In this document: piece after piece, positions 41,827 to 53,400 of the stretch
How positions within the stretch are numbered: the first letter of the stretch is position 1
How the letters are laid out: each line of letters starts with the position of its first letter
Origin: Rhizobium oryzihabitans
GTDB taxonomy: Bacteria > Pseudomonadota > Alphaproteobacteria > Rhizobiales > Rhizobiaceae
DNA length: 64,000 bases
Assembly: GCF_010669145.1 (NCBI RefSeq)
Contig: NZ_CP048632.1
Span: 1,674,001-1,738,000 of the forward strand
Reading direction: 5' to 3'
Program-made: the position numbers and the translations under genes
The notes under the pieces: generated by a model
Databases searched by the model: none
What the model was told of the DNA's origin: nothing
The model's input: the letters and a program-made list of their open reading frames with translations, nothing else

Positions 41827-43479
41827 TCAGAGCGTGATAATTGAGCCGCCGACGATGGCGCCATTATTTGCGCTTGCGATGGTCGCCGGCAGCGTGGAAC
41901 CGGTGGCGTTCACAGCGTCCCATTCCTCAACAAGCCCACTGGTCACGTCTGCCTCAGAACTACCAAGACCAGCCCGAGCAAAGCGACTGGCAACTTCAGA
42001 AGGTGTCAGGGCGCGATTGTACAGCCTTGCCAGAGAAACGCGCTGGCGCGACATCTGGACCGGTGCGCCCGCATTGTAGGCAGCGCCAAGGATCATGCGA
42101 TGACCCGCTTGCCCGTCGATGTTCGGTTGACCGTTGATGGCGACCATATCAAGGGCGCGCTGGCGCACCAGCTGTCCGTTGCGATATAGCATCCACCCGC
42201 CCGATCCGTCGTGTGTGGCGAGCCAATGGATCAAATTGCCATAGTCTGGAATGAGACCTGTTCGGAACGGGTTCAGGATGTTTGTTGACGACGTTGCGAA
42301 GTCCATGCGGTCAGAACAGCCAACGGCCATGATAGGGCCGCTCCAGTTCCCGGCAAGGCCAACCCAACCTATAGCGCCCATGAATAGCGACTGCTGAAGC
42401 GCGGATACCGACGTGCTTGCCCCGCGCCACATCATGACGCTGGCGTTGGCGCGGGTGGTCGGCTCGATACCGCCCATCCACTCCATCGACATGGCGCCGT
42501 CGATTACCAGGCTGTTGTCAGTGCCGCAGTTGATCCATGACGTTGTGCCGCGCGCAGAAAGCAAAACGGCTTTCTTGCCGGATTTCTTTACCGCAGGGGC
42601 CGCGATTGGCGTTTCGGCATGGTCACGGAAAGCAATGACGACATAGGTTGCTGTGTTGACGTTCAGCGCGGAACCGGCGGTGAGCTGGAGGCCATCCGCG
42701 TCGAATGAGATACCGGACGCCACAATTCCGGCCGCCGCAGACATTTGCTTCGCGCCACTGGCTGACATGGTGTCTGTTTTGATCCATGCAGCCTGAAGCG
42801 TGCCACTCAGTTTTGCGACGATGACGGCTTTCGGCTGGAACCCGAGACTGACAGCGCGGTTTGCACCGGAACCTGTGTAAGCGGCCGTGGCGAAGTTCGC
42901 GCCGCTCTCAAAGCCGATGAAGTCAATCCCCTCGCCCAGCTCCTGCGCCGCGTCATATTCGTTGACATAGCCTGAAGCCGATACCGTGCACTGGCCTGTC
43001 GTCAGATTGGTGATTGCCCCCGATTCCGTCAGCGCCGTTCCACCGAGTAGTGCGGTGGTAGAAGACCCGACCTGAAGAACCCCATCGCGCGTGCTGTCCC
43101 GCTTGGCGATCACGGCAGCGAGGTTAATCATGCTGTCATCGAACTTGATCGCCCGGCTGGCAATGGCGTTGCCCTGCGATCCTGCAAGGGCCATCTTCAG
43201 CGCGGCAGAGCGCGATATGGCGAGGTGGTGATAGGTGATGTCCTGATCGTTCCACTTGGGCGATTGCGAGACGGTAAAGCCGTCCTTCGTGAGTGTGGCA
43301 CCATCTGCATAGCTGTTCGATGCGCCCAGCACGTTTGTCCGTCCGGCCCAGAGGTCATGCAGTTTGATGCCAACCATCTTCGGAGCATCGGGAATGCAAA
43401 TGACGACTTCCGGTTTCCAGCCGATGGAGACGCTGCGCCGCGAGCCGTTGCCAACCGAAGTTCCTGTCTTGATGCTCAT
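41827..43479 (-). CDS. Virion protein with C-terminal LamG/concanavalin-like domain
   Basis: The protein is about 550 aa starting MSIKTGTSVGNGSRRSVS. The N-terminal half is beta-rich with two repeats (GWKPEVVICIPD and GFQPKAVIVAKLSG, each followed by an ATD/TAS segment). The C-terminal part has LamG-like features (SMEWMGGIEPTTRANASVMMW, GGWMLYRNGQLVRQ, LARLYNRALTPSEVASRF). Carbohydrate binding is likely. The start overlaps the upstream stop (ATGA). Confidence 0.65.
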   Translation of the reverse strand: MSIKTGTSVGNGSRRSVSIGWKPEVVICIPDAPKMVGIKLHDLWAGRTNVLGASNSYADGATLTKDGFTVSQSPKWNDQDITYHHLAISRSAALKMALAGSQGNAIASRAIKFDDSMINLAAVIAKRDSTRDGVLQVGSSTTALLGGTALTESGAITNLTTGQCTVSASGYVNEYDAAQELGEGIDFIGFESGANFATAAYTGSGANRAVSLGFQPKAVIVAKLSGTLQAAWIKTDTMSASGAKQMSAAAGIVASGISFDADGLQLTAGSALNVNTATYVVIAFRDHAETPIAAPAVKKSGKKAVLLSARGTTSWINCGTDNSLVIDGAMSMEWMGGIEPTTRANASVMMWRGASTSVSALQQSLFMGAIGWVGLAGNWSGPIMAVGCSDRMDFATSSTNILNPFRTGLIPDYGNLIHWLATHDGSGGWMLYRNGQLVRQRALDMVAINGQPNIDGQAGHRMILGAAYNAGAPVQMSRQRVSLARLYNRALTPSEVASRFARAGLGSSEADVTSGLVEEWDAVNATGSTLPATIASANNGAIVGGSIITL

Positions 43480-44207
43480 GCTGCGAACTCCAGTTCGACT
43501 GTCCCGGTTGATTGCGTCTGCTTCCGAAGACTGATCTTGTCGAAGCAGCCAGTAACGCCGGCCGACGCGGAACCCGCGATGGTGATGCTCGTTGCTGCGG
43601 CGACAAACGAGGTGACAATCGGAAGCAACTGCCCTGCCGACACGTTGGCCGATCCATAAATCTGACCGGTGGAAGAACCGGCCGTGTCTGTCGTCAGGCG
43701 GCACGAAATAGAATTCGCGCTCGGCTCCAGCATTGTGGCGCGGAAAACATAGGTTTCGCCAATCTCAAGGCCGGACACGGTTTGCGTTGCGCGACCGCCG
43801 CCCGAGCCGCCGAACAATTCCATCTTTCCATCGCGCCATGTGATGGTTGCCCCGGTAAGTTGCGGTGCCCAGCCGGAAACGTCAGTGTTGAAATTACCGT
43901 TGGTGACAAGTTCCGGCCCAAGAGCGGAGGTCATGTCGACATAGACGCCGTTGATGATGGGGAGATCGACGGATGCTTTCTCGCCTGTCGCAAGCGCGCC
44001 CTGATACGGCATGATGCCAGCGCCCGCGAAAGGGCTGTCGTAAATAGAGACCAGCGGCGGAGAACCTGACGCGACCTTGACCGAAAGAAGACGACCGGGA
44101 GAGATGATCGCAACGCCGGAATTGGTGATGGGCACGGTAAAGCGCTCAGCGGCGCGACCGGGCTTACCAGCCCCAACAAGAGCAAGACCGTTTCCAAGCC
44201 ACATCAT
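43476..44207 (-). CDS. Virion or tail-spike-associated beta-rich protein
   Basis: This 243-aa protein starts MMWLGNGLALVGAGKPGRA. The middle has a carbohydrate-binding-like module (LVTNGNFNTDVSGWAPQLTGATITW ... GETYVFRATM), typical of CBM_4_9 domains. It is coupled to its neighbours by short overlaps. It may be a tail-associated glycan-binding protein. Confidence 0.6.
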   Translation of the reverse strand: MMWLGNGLALVGAGKPGRAAERFTVPITNSGVAIISPGRLLSVKVASGSPPLVSIYDSPFAGAGIMPYQGALATGEKASVDLPIINGVYVDMTSALGPELVTNGNFNTDVSGWAPQLTGATITWRDGKMELFGGSGGGRATQTVSGLEIGETYVFRATMLEPSANSISCRLTTDTAGSSTGQIYGSANVSAGQLLPIVTSFVAAATSITIAGSASAGVTGCFDKISLRKQTQSTGTVELEFAA

Positions 44208-44491
44208 TGTGCAATTCTCCGGTTATAGTCGTCTGCCCATGCCTGGCAGTCTCTGGCCAATTGGTCGCGGTTGTCGGCGGCGACGTTCCAGCGGAAGGAA
44301 TGAACCACCCACGGCTCGTCGCGGAGTTTCACACGCTCCATAAGTGCGGTGCAGGCGGCGGGAAGAACGAGAACCGGCTGACGAGCGGCATTTTCGCCCT
44401 TGACGACGGATGCGGCCTTGAGGCGCTCCTTGTCGGTCTGGCATCCGGTCAGCGCGATTGCGGCGATCAGGATTAGCGCTCGGATAGCCAT
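44204..44491 (-). CDS. Rz1: Rz1-like lipoprotein (o-spanin)
   Basis: This 95-aa protein starts MAIRALILIAAIALTGCQTD, with a lipoprotein signal and lipobox (ALTGC, Cys about residue 17). The remainder is a short periplasmic domain. It overlaps the end of the Rz-like gene by 19 bp in another frame. It would anchor in the outer membrane and bind the inner-membrane spanin to disrupt the outer membrane. Confidence 0.75.
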   Translation of the reverse strand: MAIRALILIAAIALTGCQTDKERLKAASVVKGENAARQPVLVLPAACTALMERVKLRDEPWVVHSFRWNVAADNRDQLARDCQAWADDYNRRIAQ

Positions 44492-44820
44492 TTCTTGTCG
44501 CTTTCATTAGGGCGGGAAAGGGTGGCGTCCTTGGCGGCTTCTTCGGCCAGCCGGTCGACCTCTGCCTCTGCGGCCTGTCTCGCCTTGGTAGCTTCGTCAG
44601 CGCGTTTTGTGGCGGCGGCTAGAGATTGGTCGGCCGCCTCACGCAAAGAGCGCTCCCGGTCAAGCTGAGCTTGAAGCGCGTCACGTTCCGATTGCTGCAC
44701 GTATCCTGCCAGCGCCTGCCGCCGCACAGCGGGATTGTCGATCGTCACGTTGTAGAGGTGAGCGACGGCCAGCATCGCCAGCGCGCCGACGGTCATGTAA
44801 ATGTAGGTCAGGACGCTCAT
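44473..44820 (-). CDS. Rz: Rz-like i-spanin
   Basis: This 115-aa protein starts MSVLTYIYMTVGALAMLAVAHLYN. One N-terminal TM is followed by a long coiled coil (QQSERDALQAQLDRERSLREAADQSLAAATKRADEATKA). Position after the holin and before Rz1 fits a spanin pair. Confidence 0.75.
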   Translation of the reverse strand: MSVLTYIYMTVGALAMLAVAHLYNVTIDNPAVRRQALAGYVQQSERDALQAQLDRERSLREAADQSLAAATKRADEATKARQAAEAEVDRLAEEAAKDATLSRPNESDKKWLSER

Positions 44821-45107
44821 GGCTCCACCTTTACCGTCGTGTCGGTATCGCCCTGTTCAACGGCCTGCTGGGCAATATCGGCCTTGACCTGGGTGTTCTT
44901 CTCCCAGACAGCCCCGAAGACATAGGAGCCAATGATGCCACCGATTAGCAGGATCAGGTTCATGGCCACAGTATCGCTGAGCGCAATTGGCCGCCCCCAG
45001 ATAGCCAGGTACGTCACAAGGCCGCCGGACCAGATCAGGGCAATGATGATGATGCGTCGACGCACAGCCCATTCAGCGGACGCCTTATGATCCATGAAGA
45101 ACTTCAT
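44817..45107 (-). CDS. Holin, two-TM
   Basis: The protein is about 96 aa starting MKFFMDHKASAEWAVRRR. It has two hydrophobic segments (IIIIALIWSGGLVTYLAIW and VAMNLILLIGGIIGSYVFGAVW). The start overlaps the amidase stop (ATGA) and the stop overlaps the Rz start. It fits a class II holin. Confidence 0.75.
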   Translation of the reverse strand: MKFFMDHKASAEWAVRRRIIIIALIWSGGLVTYLAIWGRPIALSDTVAMNLILLIGGIIGSYVFGAVWEKNTQVKADIAQQAVEQGDTDTTVKVEP

Positions 45108-45631
45108 CACATCCGCGCCTTTACATCGCGCCGCATCTTGTCGCCGCAAGCCTTGGCGCCGACCAGCGAAGCGTCGAAAGGCAGCCGGGTTATGTCCCAC
45201 TTCCCTCTTTGAACGATGCCTAAGTTCGGCTGAACTTCGGCGTGGGTCAGGACGGTCTTGTCAGTGACAGGGATTTTGTAGAACGAGGCAAGGTGTGCGA
45301 CCACCTCCATGCCCCGCGCCCACTGCGCCTCCGTCAACGGGAACTTGCCTGGGTTGAACGGGCTTTCGATAGCGCCCGCCATCGAGGCGAAGGAAACGCC
45401 GATCGAGCCCGTGTTGCAGCCGCGAGTGTGGGCAGCATAGTTGTCATCGGCGGTGTTGACGTTGTCGGCAATCGTGTGATCACCACGAACGACATTGCCG
45501 GTTCCCTCGATGATGAAGTGATAATGCTCCTTGTCGAGATCGGACGCCCGATACGCGCCGGCAGACCAGTGCACAATAATGCGCGCCATCTTAACCGGCT
45601 GGAGCCATTCCAGCGGAAGCTTGTAAGTCAT
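45107..45631 (-). CDS. N-acetylmuramoyl-L-alanine amidase, endolysin (Amidase_2)
   Basis: The protein is about 174 aa starting MTYKLPLEWLQPVKMA. It has Amidase_2 features: zinc ligand His in IIVHWSAGAY, the core HYHFIIEGTG, AHTRGCNTGSIGVSFA, LTHAEV with a second His ligand, and KWDI as the third. T7 lysozyme has the same fold. The ATG at 45631 is preferred to an upstream alternative start. Confidence 0.88.
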   Translation of the reverse strand: MTYKLPLEWLQPVKMARIIVHWSAGAYRASDLDKEHYHFIIEGTGNVVRGDHTIADNVNTADDNYAAHTRGCNTGSIGVSFASMAGAIESPFNPGKFPLTEAQWARGMEVVAHLASFYKIPVTDKTVLTHAEVQPNLGIVQRGKWDITRLPFDASLVGAKACGDKMRRDVKARM

Positions 45632-45653
45632 AGCGATGTCCTTGATTTTTGGA

Positions 45654-46085
45654 TTAGGCCGTAACGGCCTCACGCCACATGGCGTCAACTTGCGCTTCGG
45701 TCAGGCCGAGCGCGGCTGCAATGAGCAAAAGCGTCGGGTGATTGCGGCTGAATGTGCTGGCGTCGGCCCATTCGATCTGGGCTTCTTCCTTTGCGAGACC
45801 ATCCGGCATGGCGGCGATTGCAGTTTCGACGGATGCAAGCGCGATACCATTTCGAACGAGCGTGAGACGAAGCTGCCGCCGTGTGATTGGCATTGTCAGC
45901 GCGTCGGTATTCGCGCTACCACCTTCCTCCGGCGGTATGGGCGTGACGATCCCGAAGCCTCCGGCAATTGTCACAGCCTTTCCGTCGTCAATGGCGGCCA
46001 GCGCTTCACTGTACTGAGCTTCAGTAATTTCAATGGCACCCTCAACGGGGTCGGTGCAGATGCCGCCTTCGAATGCATAGGGCAT
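45654..46085 (-). CDS. Tail fibre assembly-type protein
   Basis: This 143-aa protein starts MPYAFEGGICTDPVEGAIEI. The segment AIEITEAQYSEALAAIDDGKAVTIAGG is typical of short phage proteins that follow tail fibres, and the C-terminal helix set (PITRRQLRLTLVRNGIAL, ALGLTEAQVDAMWREA) is seen in phage fibre-associated proteins. It overlaps the fibre stop. Confidence 0.65.
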   Translation of the reverse strand: MPYAFEGGICTDPVEGAIEITEAQYSEALAAIDDGKAVTIAGGFGIVTPIPPEEGGSANTDALTMPITRRQLRLTLVRNGIALASVETAIAAMPDGLAKEEAQIEWADASTFSRNHPTLLLIAAALGLTEAQVDAMWREAVTA

Positions 46086-47404
46086 TATTTGATCCTCATA
46101 TAATAATCGACACCGATGTTTCGGGATCTGGTTTCCGTGTCGCCGTTGGCGTTGATGGTGATGCCCGTCGTTGCAACGGATGTCGCATCGTTGAAGAATT
46201 TCTGGTTGGATATGCCCTGATTATCTATGCGAGGAATGCTGGCGACGCCTGAGGCGCCATCTCCAATAAGGGTATGCTTATGCCCACCGTCGTTGTAGGT
46301 GTGCGCGTGAGACCCGAAGGCGCTGTCCTGCAATGTGCCGGGCGATCCCGCGCGGAGGAAGCGACGTTCAGTATTGATGAGCCTGACTGGCTGGCCGTTC
46401 ATCACTGATCCGGCGAGATTGATTGTCGCATAAGCCGATACTGTTGGCTGAGAACCGGAAACGACCTCCGAAGTCAGAACGCCTTCGTTGTAAGCCCCGG
46501 TCCCGGTCTGCCCAGCAGTCAGAAGGATATAGCGGTACGCCTTGTTTTTGGGCGGCTCTGGTATTTGCGTAATGCCGTGGCGCAGAGCGATGAGGGCTCC
46601 AATCGGTTGCAGTGCAAAAGGGTCGGAGATTGAAACGTCAATTTCTGCCTTTGTATAGTAATTCGAAGGGTCAATAATTTCCGCAAAATCAGCCGCTTCG
46701 TCTCGGTATTGAAGCGCCAAATCCTTCGCTTCTTTTGCTTCTTGTGCATTTTCGGCGGCGTTCTGCACATCCGCGAGATTGTCTTTCACGGCCTGGACGG
46801 CAGGCGCAACGCCGGCGACTGTGACGACTTCATCTCTGATGCCCGAGACGGTAACGACTGCTGCACGGATATCCGACACATGCACGACTTCATCGTCGAT
46901 CGCAGCCACTTGCACGACCTGCGGCGCGATTGCGGCCACAGTGTCAAGCGCGTCGGCACTAGCCGATAACCGAAGGACATCCGCAAGAAGGGCATCCAAC
47001 TCTTCTGGATCAGCAGAAGGCGGTATCTTCACTGACCGGTCGATCTGCTCTTGAAGCTGCTGGTCGCGCATTGCCGCCAGATCGAACGCAGCTTCGACCA
47101 CGTCAGGGAAATAGGCACCCTGATTTTCAAGCGCCGTCTCCTGTTTGAAAGGAACCTTGCGAAGAATTTTGACAACCTCGCCCACGGCAGGCGGAACGAG
47201 GATGGTGATGCTTCCGGTCTGCCCACCCACGCCAGCGACGGTGTAGTGAACGCCCAGCGTGAGGACGGTTTCCGCACCGGACACCAAACGCTTGATGACC
47301 TGGACATGGGTTTCATCGACGATCCTAAACTCGTACGGGAAAACGGTCGTCACGCCGTTTCCCTGGTACGGTCCCGCCGAGTTTGTTTCGCTCGAAACAG
47401 TCAT
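46085..47404 (-). CDS. T7-type tail fibre protein
   Basis: This 439-aa protein starts MTVSSETNSAGPYQGNGVTTVFPYEF. The N-terminal about 150 residues match the T7 tail fibre attachment domain (VFPYEFRIVDETHVQVIKR, PPAVGEVVKILRKVPFKQETALENQG). A repeat/coiled middle (VAAIDDEVVHVSDIRAAVVTVSGIRDEVVTVAGVAPAV) and a C-terminal tip (GSHAHTYNDGGHKHTL, SRNIGVDYYMRIK) follow. It binds host receptors. Confidence 0.85.
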   Translation of the reverse strand: MTVSSETNSAGPYQGNGVTTVFPYEFRIVDETHVQVIKRLVSGAETVLTLGVHYTVAGVGGQTGSITILVPPAVGEVVKILRKVPFKQETALENQGAYFPDVVEAAFDLAAMRDQQLQEQIDRSVKIPPSADPEELDALLADVLRLSASADALDTVAAIAPQVVQVAAIDDEVVHVSDIRAAVVTVSGIRDEVVTVAGVAPAVQAVKDNLADVQNAAENAQEAKEAKDLALQYRDEAADFAEIIDPSNYYTKAEIDVSISDPFALQPIGALIALRHGITQIPEPPKNKAYRYILLTAGQTGTGAYNEGVLTSEVVSGSQPTVSAYATINLAGSVMNGQPVRLINTERRFLRAGSPGTLQDSAFGSHAHTYNDGGHKHTLIGDGASGVASIPRIDNQGISNQKFFNDATSVATTGITINANGDTETRSRNIGVDYYMRIK

Positions 47405-47416
47405 GCTTCACCCCAT

Positions 47417-47441
47417 AAAAAAACGCCCCCGGAGGAGCGTT
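47417..47441 (-). terminator. Intrinsic terminator upstream of the tail fibre gene
   Basis: On the minus strand the sequence AACGCTCCTCCGGGGGCGTT forms a hairpin (5-bp base, mismatch, then GC pairs), followed by seven T. It lies between the giant internal protein gene and the fibre ATG, so fibre expression may need its own promoter or read-through. Confidence 0.7.
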
Positions 47442-47465
47442 GGTGAATTGTGAATGGCGGGCATG

Positions 47466-50400
47466 TCATTTCGACTTGCCCATGATGTATTCCAAGGGCG
47501 AGACATCTTCGCCTTCGGCCTGCCGCCACGTCGCATCGACGAAGCGATTTATTTGGGTGGACGGCATATGCAGGAACAACCCGCCCGCATCGACGAGGGA
47601 TCGAATGAACGCCTTGTCCACGTCTCCTTGCGATGCCTGGAAAAGCGGTCTGGCAATCGTGTCCATGATCGAGCCATAGGCACCGCCGCCACTGAAGCCC
47701 TGCACGGCGCTCGCGGCGTCGCGGATAAAGGGCAGCGTTCCCGCCGCACTGAGAGCGGTTTGCTTGGCGAGGAATTCCGCCCAGCCGTCTTCCTCATCAT
47801 CGTCGTCGCCCCATGGCAGCTGGCCCCGGACCAGCGCCGCAAGGACAGCTTCGACCGTGAACAGCATGACCATGTCGGAGGTCCATGACAAAACTTGCCG
47901 AGGATCTCGGAATTCAGTCTGCCGTGTCTTTTCGTAAGCGACGTTGAACTTCGCGAACATGTACGAACCGAGTGCCGTGAAAAGCCTCACGACGTCGTTC
48001 TGCCGAACGCTGCGCGACAGGGAGCCGCGTTCGATCGGGGTCCGGTCCGAGAAGTTGCCCGAGGCCGCAGCGCGCGCCACGATGCGGTCAGCGTGCGCAA
48101 TGGCGTCGGCTTCTCCCTTGCCCTCATCAAGCGCCTGTCTGTAACCGGCAAGCCACGTTGGCATGTCCACCGTGTAAAACTGCGCCTTCTGCATCAGCCA
48201 GAAGCCCCACGGCGCGAGATAATCGCTTGTGAACTGCGACACCCGGTTTTGCGACGGACCCGCTCTCACCTCTCCAAGGATGTCATAAACATCTTTGTTG
48301 AAGGTGGTTTCGCGCTCACGCATGAAAGGCGACTTATCGATGATGATGCTGGCTGCGCTTCCCGGCCCGCTCAGAGGCCGGCGGAAGACATCCTGCATAC
48401 CCAGCAGCATATTCTTCTTACCGACCACGACAAACGACTGTGCGATGCCTGTAGGCTGCAACAGGACCGTTGTAAGGTTGAAGGCCAGCTTCGACACCGT
48501 GAAGCCAGACTTAAGCTTGCGAGCCCACCGGTTCATGAAGTCAGCGCCACGGACCTCCCCGCTTGCCACGTCCTGCAACCATACTTCGAGCGCATCGAAG
48601 TCCGATTTCATTCCGCGATCGAGGAAGGCGCTTTTCACTTCATTGTTCTGCAGGATGCGCCACGCGTTTGCGACGACTTCCGACAGTGCCAGGTCGTGCA
48701 TCACCTGATTGACGTGGCCATGAAGGACGCCGATATCGATGAGCACCGGGCGACCCGAGGAGTTCGAACGTTCCTTTGTGTGTCCGTTCTTCGTCTGGGC
48801 CTTACCAAAGCGACCGCCGGTCATTGAGGCCGCAAGGTCATGAAGATCATCATCGCGAGCGAGAGACGAAATCTCGGCATCATATTTCAGCGGATAATAG
48901 CCGCCTTTGAATGTGCCGAACTTGGTCTGCACTTCACGAGCAGCTATCTTTTCAGGCGCGACGCCAGTAACGCGCTTTTCGCGAGCTTCGATTTCAGGCC
49001 AGTAGCCGTCAATCAAATCCCAAGCCGACTGGACGAACTTCCAGTCACGAGCATCGAGGCGGGAAAGAGCCATGTCGATCTGACCTGGCGTGAAGTGGCC
49101 CTTCACCCGCAGGTCGGTCAGACGCTGGAAGTTGCCTTCGTTGCCGACATTCAGCGCCAGCGAAATCAGATCCCACTTCGAGAACTGTCCATTCAATTCC
49201 GGAATGGATTGCAGCCGCGTCATCGAACGGCGCTCTTCCTTCGAGTAGACGGAATACAGATTTTCGAAATCCTCGCCCGCTTGGCGTCGCTTCACGGTCA
49301 GTTCGTTGACGGCCTCGTCGATGGGTGCCTTGATATGGCGATATGCGGCACCATCCTTGAAGCCGTCGATTTCACGCAAGATGGTGTCGGCTGTCTTTAC
49401 GAGATTGAGATAGCTTCGGAAGCCTTCCTTTGCCCCCCTCTACCCGACTTCGCACGAGACGGCGCGCTGCCCTTCACGTTTTCGTCGAACTCGGCAACGA
49501 TATCACTGACGACCGCATCCAACTCCCTTTCGCGCTTGGCATCCTTCAGTCTCTGCTTAAGACGAGCCGTGTGTTCGATGTTCTTCAAGGTGTCGACAAT
49601 GCCGCGGAGTTCTTCGACTGAAAGCTGTTTATACGGCCGGCGGCGTGCGTCCTGTACAACGCTGTCAGGGATCGACAGCTCGTTCTCCCGGCCTTCCGCC
49701 TTCATCCGGTCGACATAGGCCAGCAGGGAGCCACGGCGCTGTTCGGCATTCACCGAAAGCTTCCGGAAGTCGTAACGCTCAAGCAGTTCGTCGATCGCTT
49801 CCAGATAATCCCCGGCAAGGTTCTGACGAGTGGACCGCTTGCCCAGCTTCGAAACGAACCGTTCCGCCTTCTCCACTTCCTCTGCCGCCTTGACGCTTTC
49901 GGCATAAAGCATGTGGTTCATAAGCTGCCGGCGCTTCTGCTCGACGAGAAGCGAGACGGCGTCGTTATATCGATCGGTCGAAGCGTTTGCGCGTTCGGTC
50001 GCGCTATTGGCGGCCCGCAGCGAGCCATTGCGGACGGCGGATTGAACATCCCGGCGACGCTGGCGAGACCACAGGTTTTCGCGTTCGACAAGGCGAGCGA
50101 GCTTGATAGCCTCATTGGCAGCCTTTCTTTCGGCCGTCAGGAAGCGATTGCTGTTGATCGCATCACGAACCTGCATTCGGCTCACGGTGAGCCTTGCTGC
50201 CTCTCTGGCCTGCGCCACGGTCGTGTTGGGCGAGGTGTCACCCGCCCGCGCCTTGAGCACCTTCAATTCGGCCGCAAGGAACTGTGCCCGCTTGTCATTG
50301 TGGAACGCGTCCAGTGCTCGCTCTTCGATTTGGCCATCACGCATGACGTCGCCGTGGCGCTCGCGCATAACCCGATCAGTCTCAGCGTCAATCGCCTCAC

Positions 50401-53400
50401 GGCGCAGTTGCGCTTTCTCAAGCGAATGGACGAGAGCGTCGCCGCTCTCGAAGCCGAACCACCCGGCAACCTCATCAGGGTCCATACCGCCTTCGTTGGC
50501 ATAGAGCGTGAAACGGCCCCTTGGCAGGGTTTTCAAAACACCTTCCCCGTAACGGTCGACGAGCATCTGTCGATCAAGGCGCATGTCCGGCAGGCCGTCG
50601 GGAGTTTCGCCGCCCAGCCAGCGGCGATTGCCGAGCCATTCCCACGCACGATAGACCGGCGTGCGGTTGATCTGTTCCGCGACCTCGTCACGAACCTTGC
50701 CCTTCTCCTCCTTGAACCAGCGTTCAGTCTCACGCTTTATCGGCGCCATGATCTCCTGACGCAGCTTTTCGTTGGCAGCATCGACGGACTGGTCGTGCAG
50801 CTTCACCAACTGGCGATAGTCATTTGGCGACAGGCCTGCGGCATCCGCAGCGGCGAAGAGCATATCGTCAGACAGATCGGACCGGGCGGCCTGAATTTCT
50901 TCATCAGTCGCCAGCATCCGGTCAAAGACCGTCCTGATTTCCGGCGAGATGCTTACGTTCAAGCCACGGAGCGTTTTGTAAAGGCGCATCAGCCATTGAG
51001 CGAACCGTTCGAAGGCGGATCGAAGTTCGATAGACGGCGCCTTGCCTTCCATCACATAGGCTTCGAAGCCACGGGCAAACTGTTCATGCATGCCCACCTC
51101 GACCGCCCGGTCGATAGCCGCGTCACCGGACGTGCCATGCTGGATGACATCGCTCACGTTCTGAGCCGAGACTTTCAGGCCAGTCGCCAACGTGGCGTCG
51201 GTAGCGACCGCTTCCGCATTGTCGCCCCACCATGTCCGTACGGCGTCATGCATCTCCTGAATGTCCGGTCCCATCGTCCGCAGGTCTTCCAGCGTGAAGA
51301 GGAAGTAGTGAGCGGATTCGTGGATGGTCGTGGACAGGTCAGCGCTTTCGAAGAGGCTGATGATGACCGAGCTTTCGGAAGCGCCAGCCAAAGGCAACTG
51401 GATAGAACCACGCCTCTGGCCATCCCCTTGTTGAAAATACTGGCGAATGCGCGGAGGGATTCCGAGGGAGCCGTAGCCATCGCGCTCATCGCTTACAAAG
51501 GATGAAAGGCCTTCCATGTCGGCCTGCGCGATTGACATCGACTTACCGTCGTAAACAAGAGATGGCGCGCGCTCCATCAGTTCTTGCCACTCACCATCAT
51601 TGCCTTTGATGCTATCGAAGTATTCGACCTCTTTCTTGGTCAGCACTAGCGACGCGCTTTTGCCGTCGGTGGCCCAGATAAGTTTTTCTTTCCGGGCGCC
51701 GCTCTGAAACAGAGTCTTGGAGTTTGCCGGAACATCGGTTATTGTCACCTCATTCCCGCCATCGTTTCGGACGTTGGGACTGATGGTTTTAGCAATGCTA
51801 GAATAGTCACTCGTGGCGGGATATTTTCTCATCGAAACAGCTGCCAGCGCCTTGCGACCACGTCGAGCCTCTTCGATGTAGAGCGTCGTGCCGTCGTCGA
51901 GCTTCTTCAGGTAGCCCACAAGCTCCTCTCCCCGGCGGCCTTTGGCACCGGTGACAATCTTGTCAGCCGAAGCAATCATATCGGGAATACCAACTAGATC
52001 CTCTTCGGTGATAGGCACCATGCCGCGCGCGGTTTCCTTGCCCGCATCGCCGTGGTTTTTCAGGATGTGGCGGATTGCCGAACTGTCGATCGTATGGCGA
52101 TAGCCGTGAATATCGAGACCAGTCTGCTGCTCGACGATATCTGCGATAGCATCCGATACCTGCGCAATCTCAACCACCTGAGATTCGCCACGCGGCGCAG
52201 TTTGCGAGAAAGACACCAGATCGGTAAGTGACTGGCGCAGCTTCGCCAGCTTCTGCCGCAGCGTCGCCTGGCCGAACGTCCTCCCATTCTCGGCTTCTGC
52301 TTTCTCCAGCGCTGCACGAATGACGTCGTCAGCGTCATCGAGCGTGACGCCCAATTCGTTCAGATACGCGACATTGCGTTCCATCGTCGCGGCGCGTTCA
52401 TCGATCTGGGCTTCGCCCGCATACTGGACGTTGCCCCGAAGCTCTTCATCGATCGCCTCCAAAAGGGCTTTGCCGATGTCCGGAACTTCAGTGCCGTTTT
52501 CCAGCGCAGCGCGGTATTCAATCGCGACGGGGTTGTCCTGCAAGTAACCAGCATCAAGCATAGCCTGAGCGACATCATCAATGCCGTGCTTTTTGCCATC
52601 CGCACCGCCGAACATATCCTTGACGCCATCGACGATACCCCCGCGCGCAAGGCGCAGCGTCTTTTTGCCCTTGCCGCGTTTGATGACTGCAGCGTCACGG
52701 GATTTCAGTTCCCCGCCGACGTCATTGATACCGCCGTACTCGGAAATGGCTTCCAGCAACGAAGGACCATTGTTGACGGTCTTCGGGATGTAGGAGCGCA
52801 TTTCCGCAAGCTGGCGCGTCAGCTGGTCGACGTTCTTCGGCTGAAGACCTTCAGGGACGGCCCCGCGCACCAGCGGCAGCGGGTTCCGCTGGGCAAACTC
52901 TTCCTGCGTCATGCCCGAGCGTGCAGCCATGGTCCTGCGCATCGCGATCAACGGCATGGCCTCGAAACGGGCAACATCTGTGGAACGGCCGGCAGCGCGG
53001 AGACGGCCAATCATCTCGTCCAGTTCCTGCACGTCAAGCGACCGCTCGCTTTCATCAGCGATCCGGGCAGCTTCCGATTCCTCGAAGGCTTCCATCTGGA
53101 TTTCAGAAGCCCGAGCGTTGAATTCCTGCGCTTCAGCAAACGTCATCGCATCCGGCGAAAACCGCATGTTCTCGCGAAGGAAGACATCGAAATCAGAACC
53201 GGCGAGCTTTGCCGCATAGGTGGCGGTCGGAATGCGGATGTCGCCGCCCGTTGCAAGAGCAGTGTCCCAATCAGCAACATCGACACCGGGGAGCTCGCCA
53301 AGGAACTCCGAGGGGTCGTAGCGGTAGCTCTGGAAGAGTTCCTGCATCTTCTCCGCGGGAACGAACACATCCTGAATTGGAGTGCCTTCTGTCGCCTTGC

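Noticed and set aside
41827..43704. Possible diversity-generating retroelement, because prophage 2 resembles BPP-1
   Set aside because: No reverse transcriptase gene, no template/variable repeat pair and no C-type lectin tip were seen in the window; the LamG-like protein does not show adenine-biased variation. It could still exist beyond the right edge.
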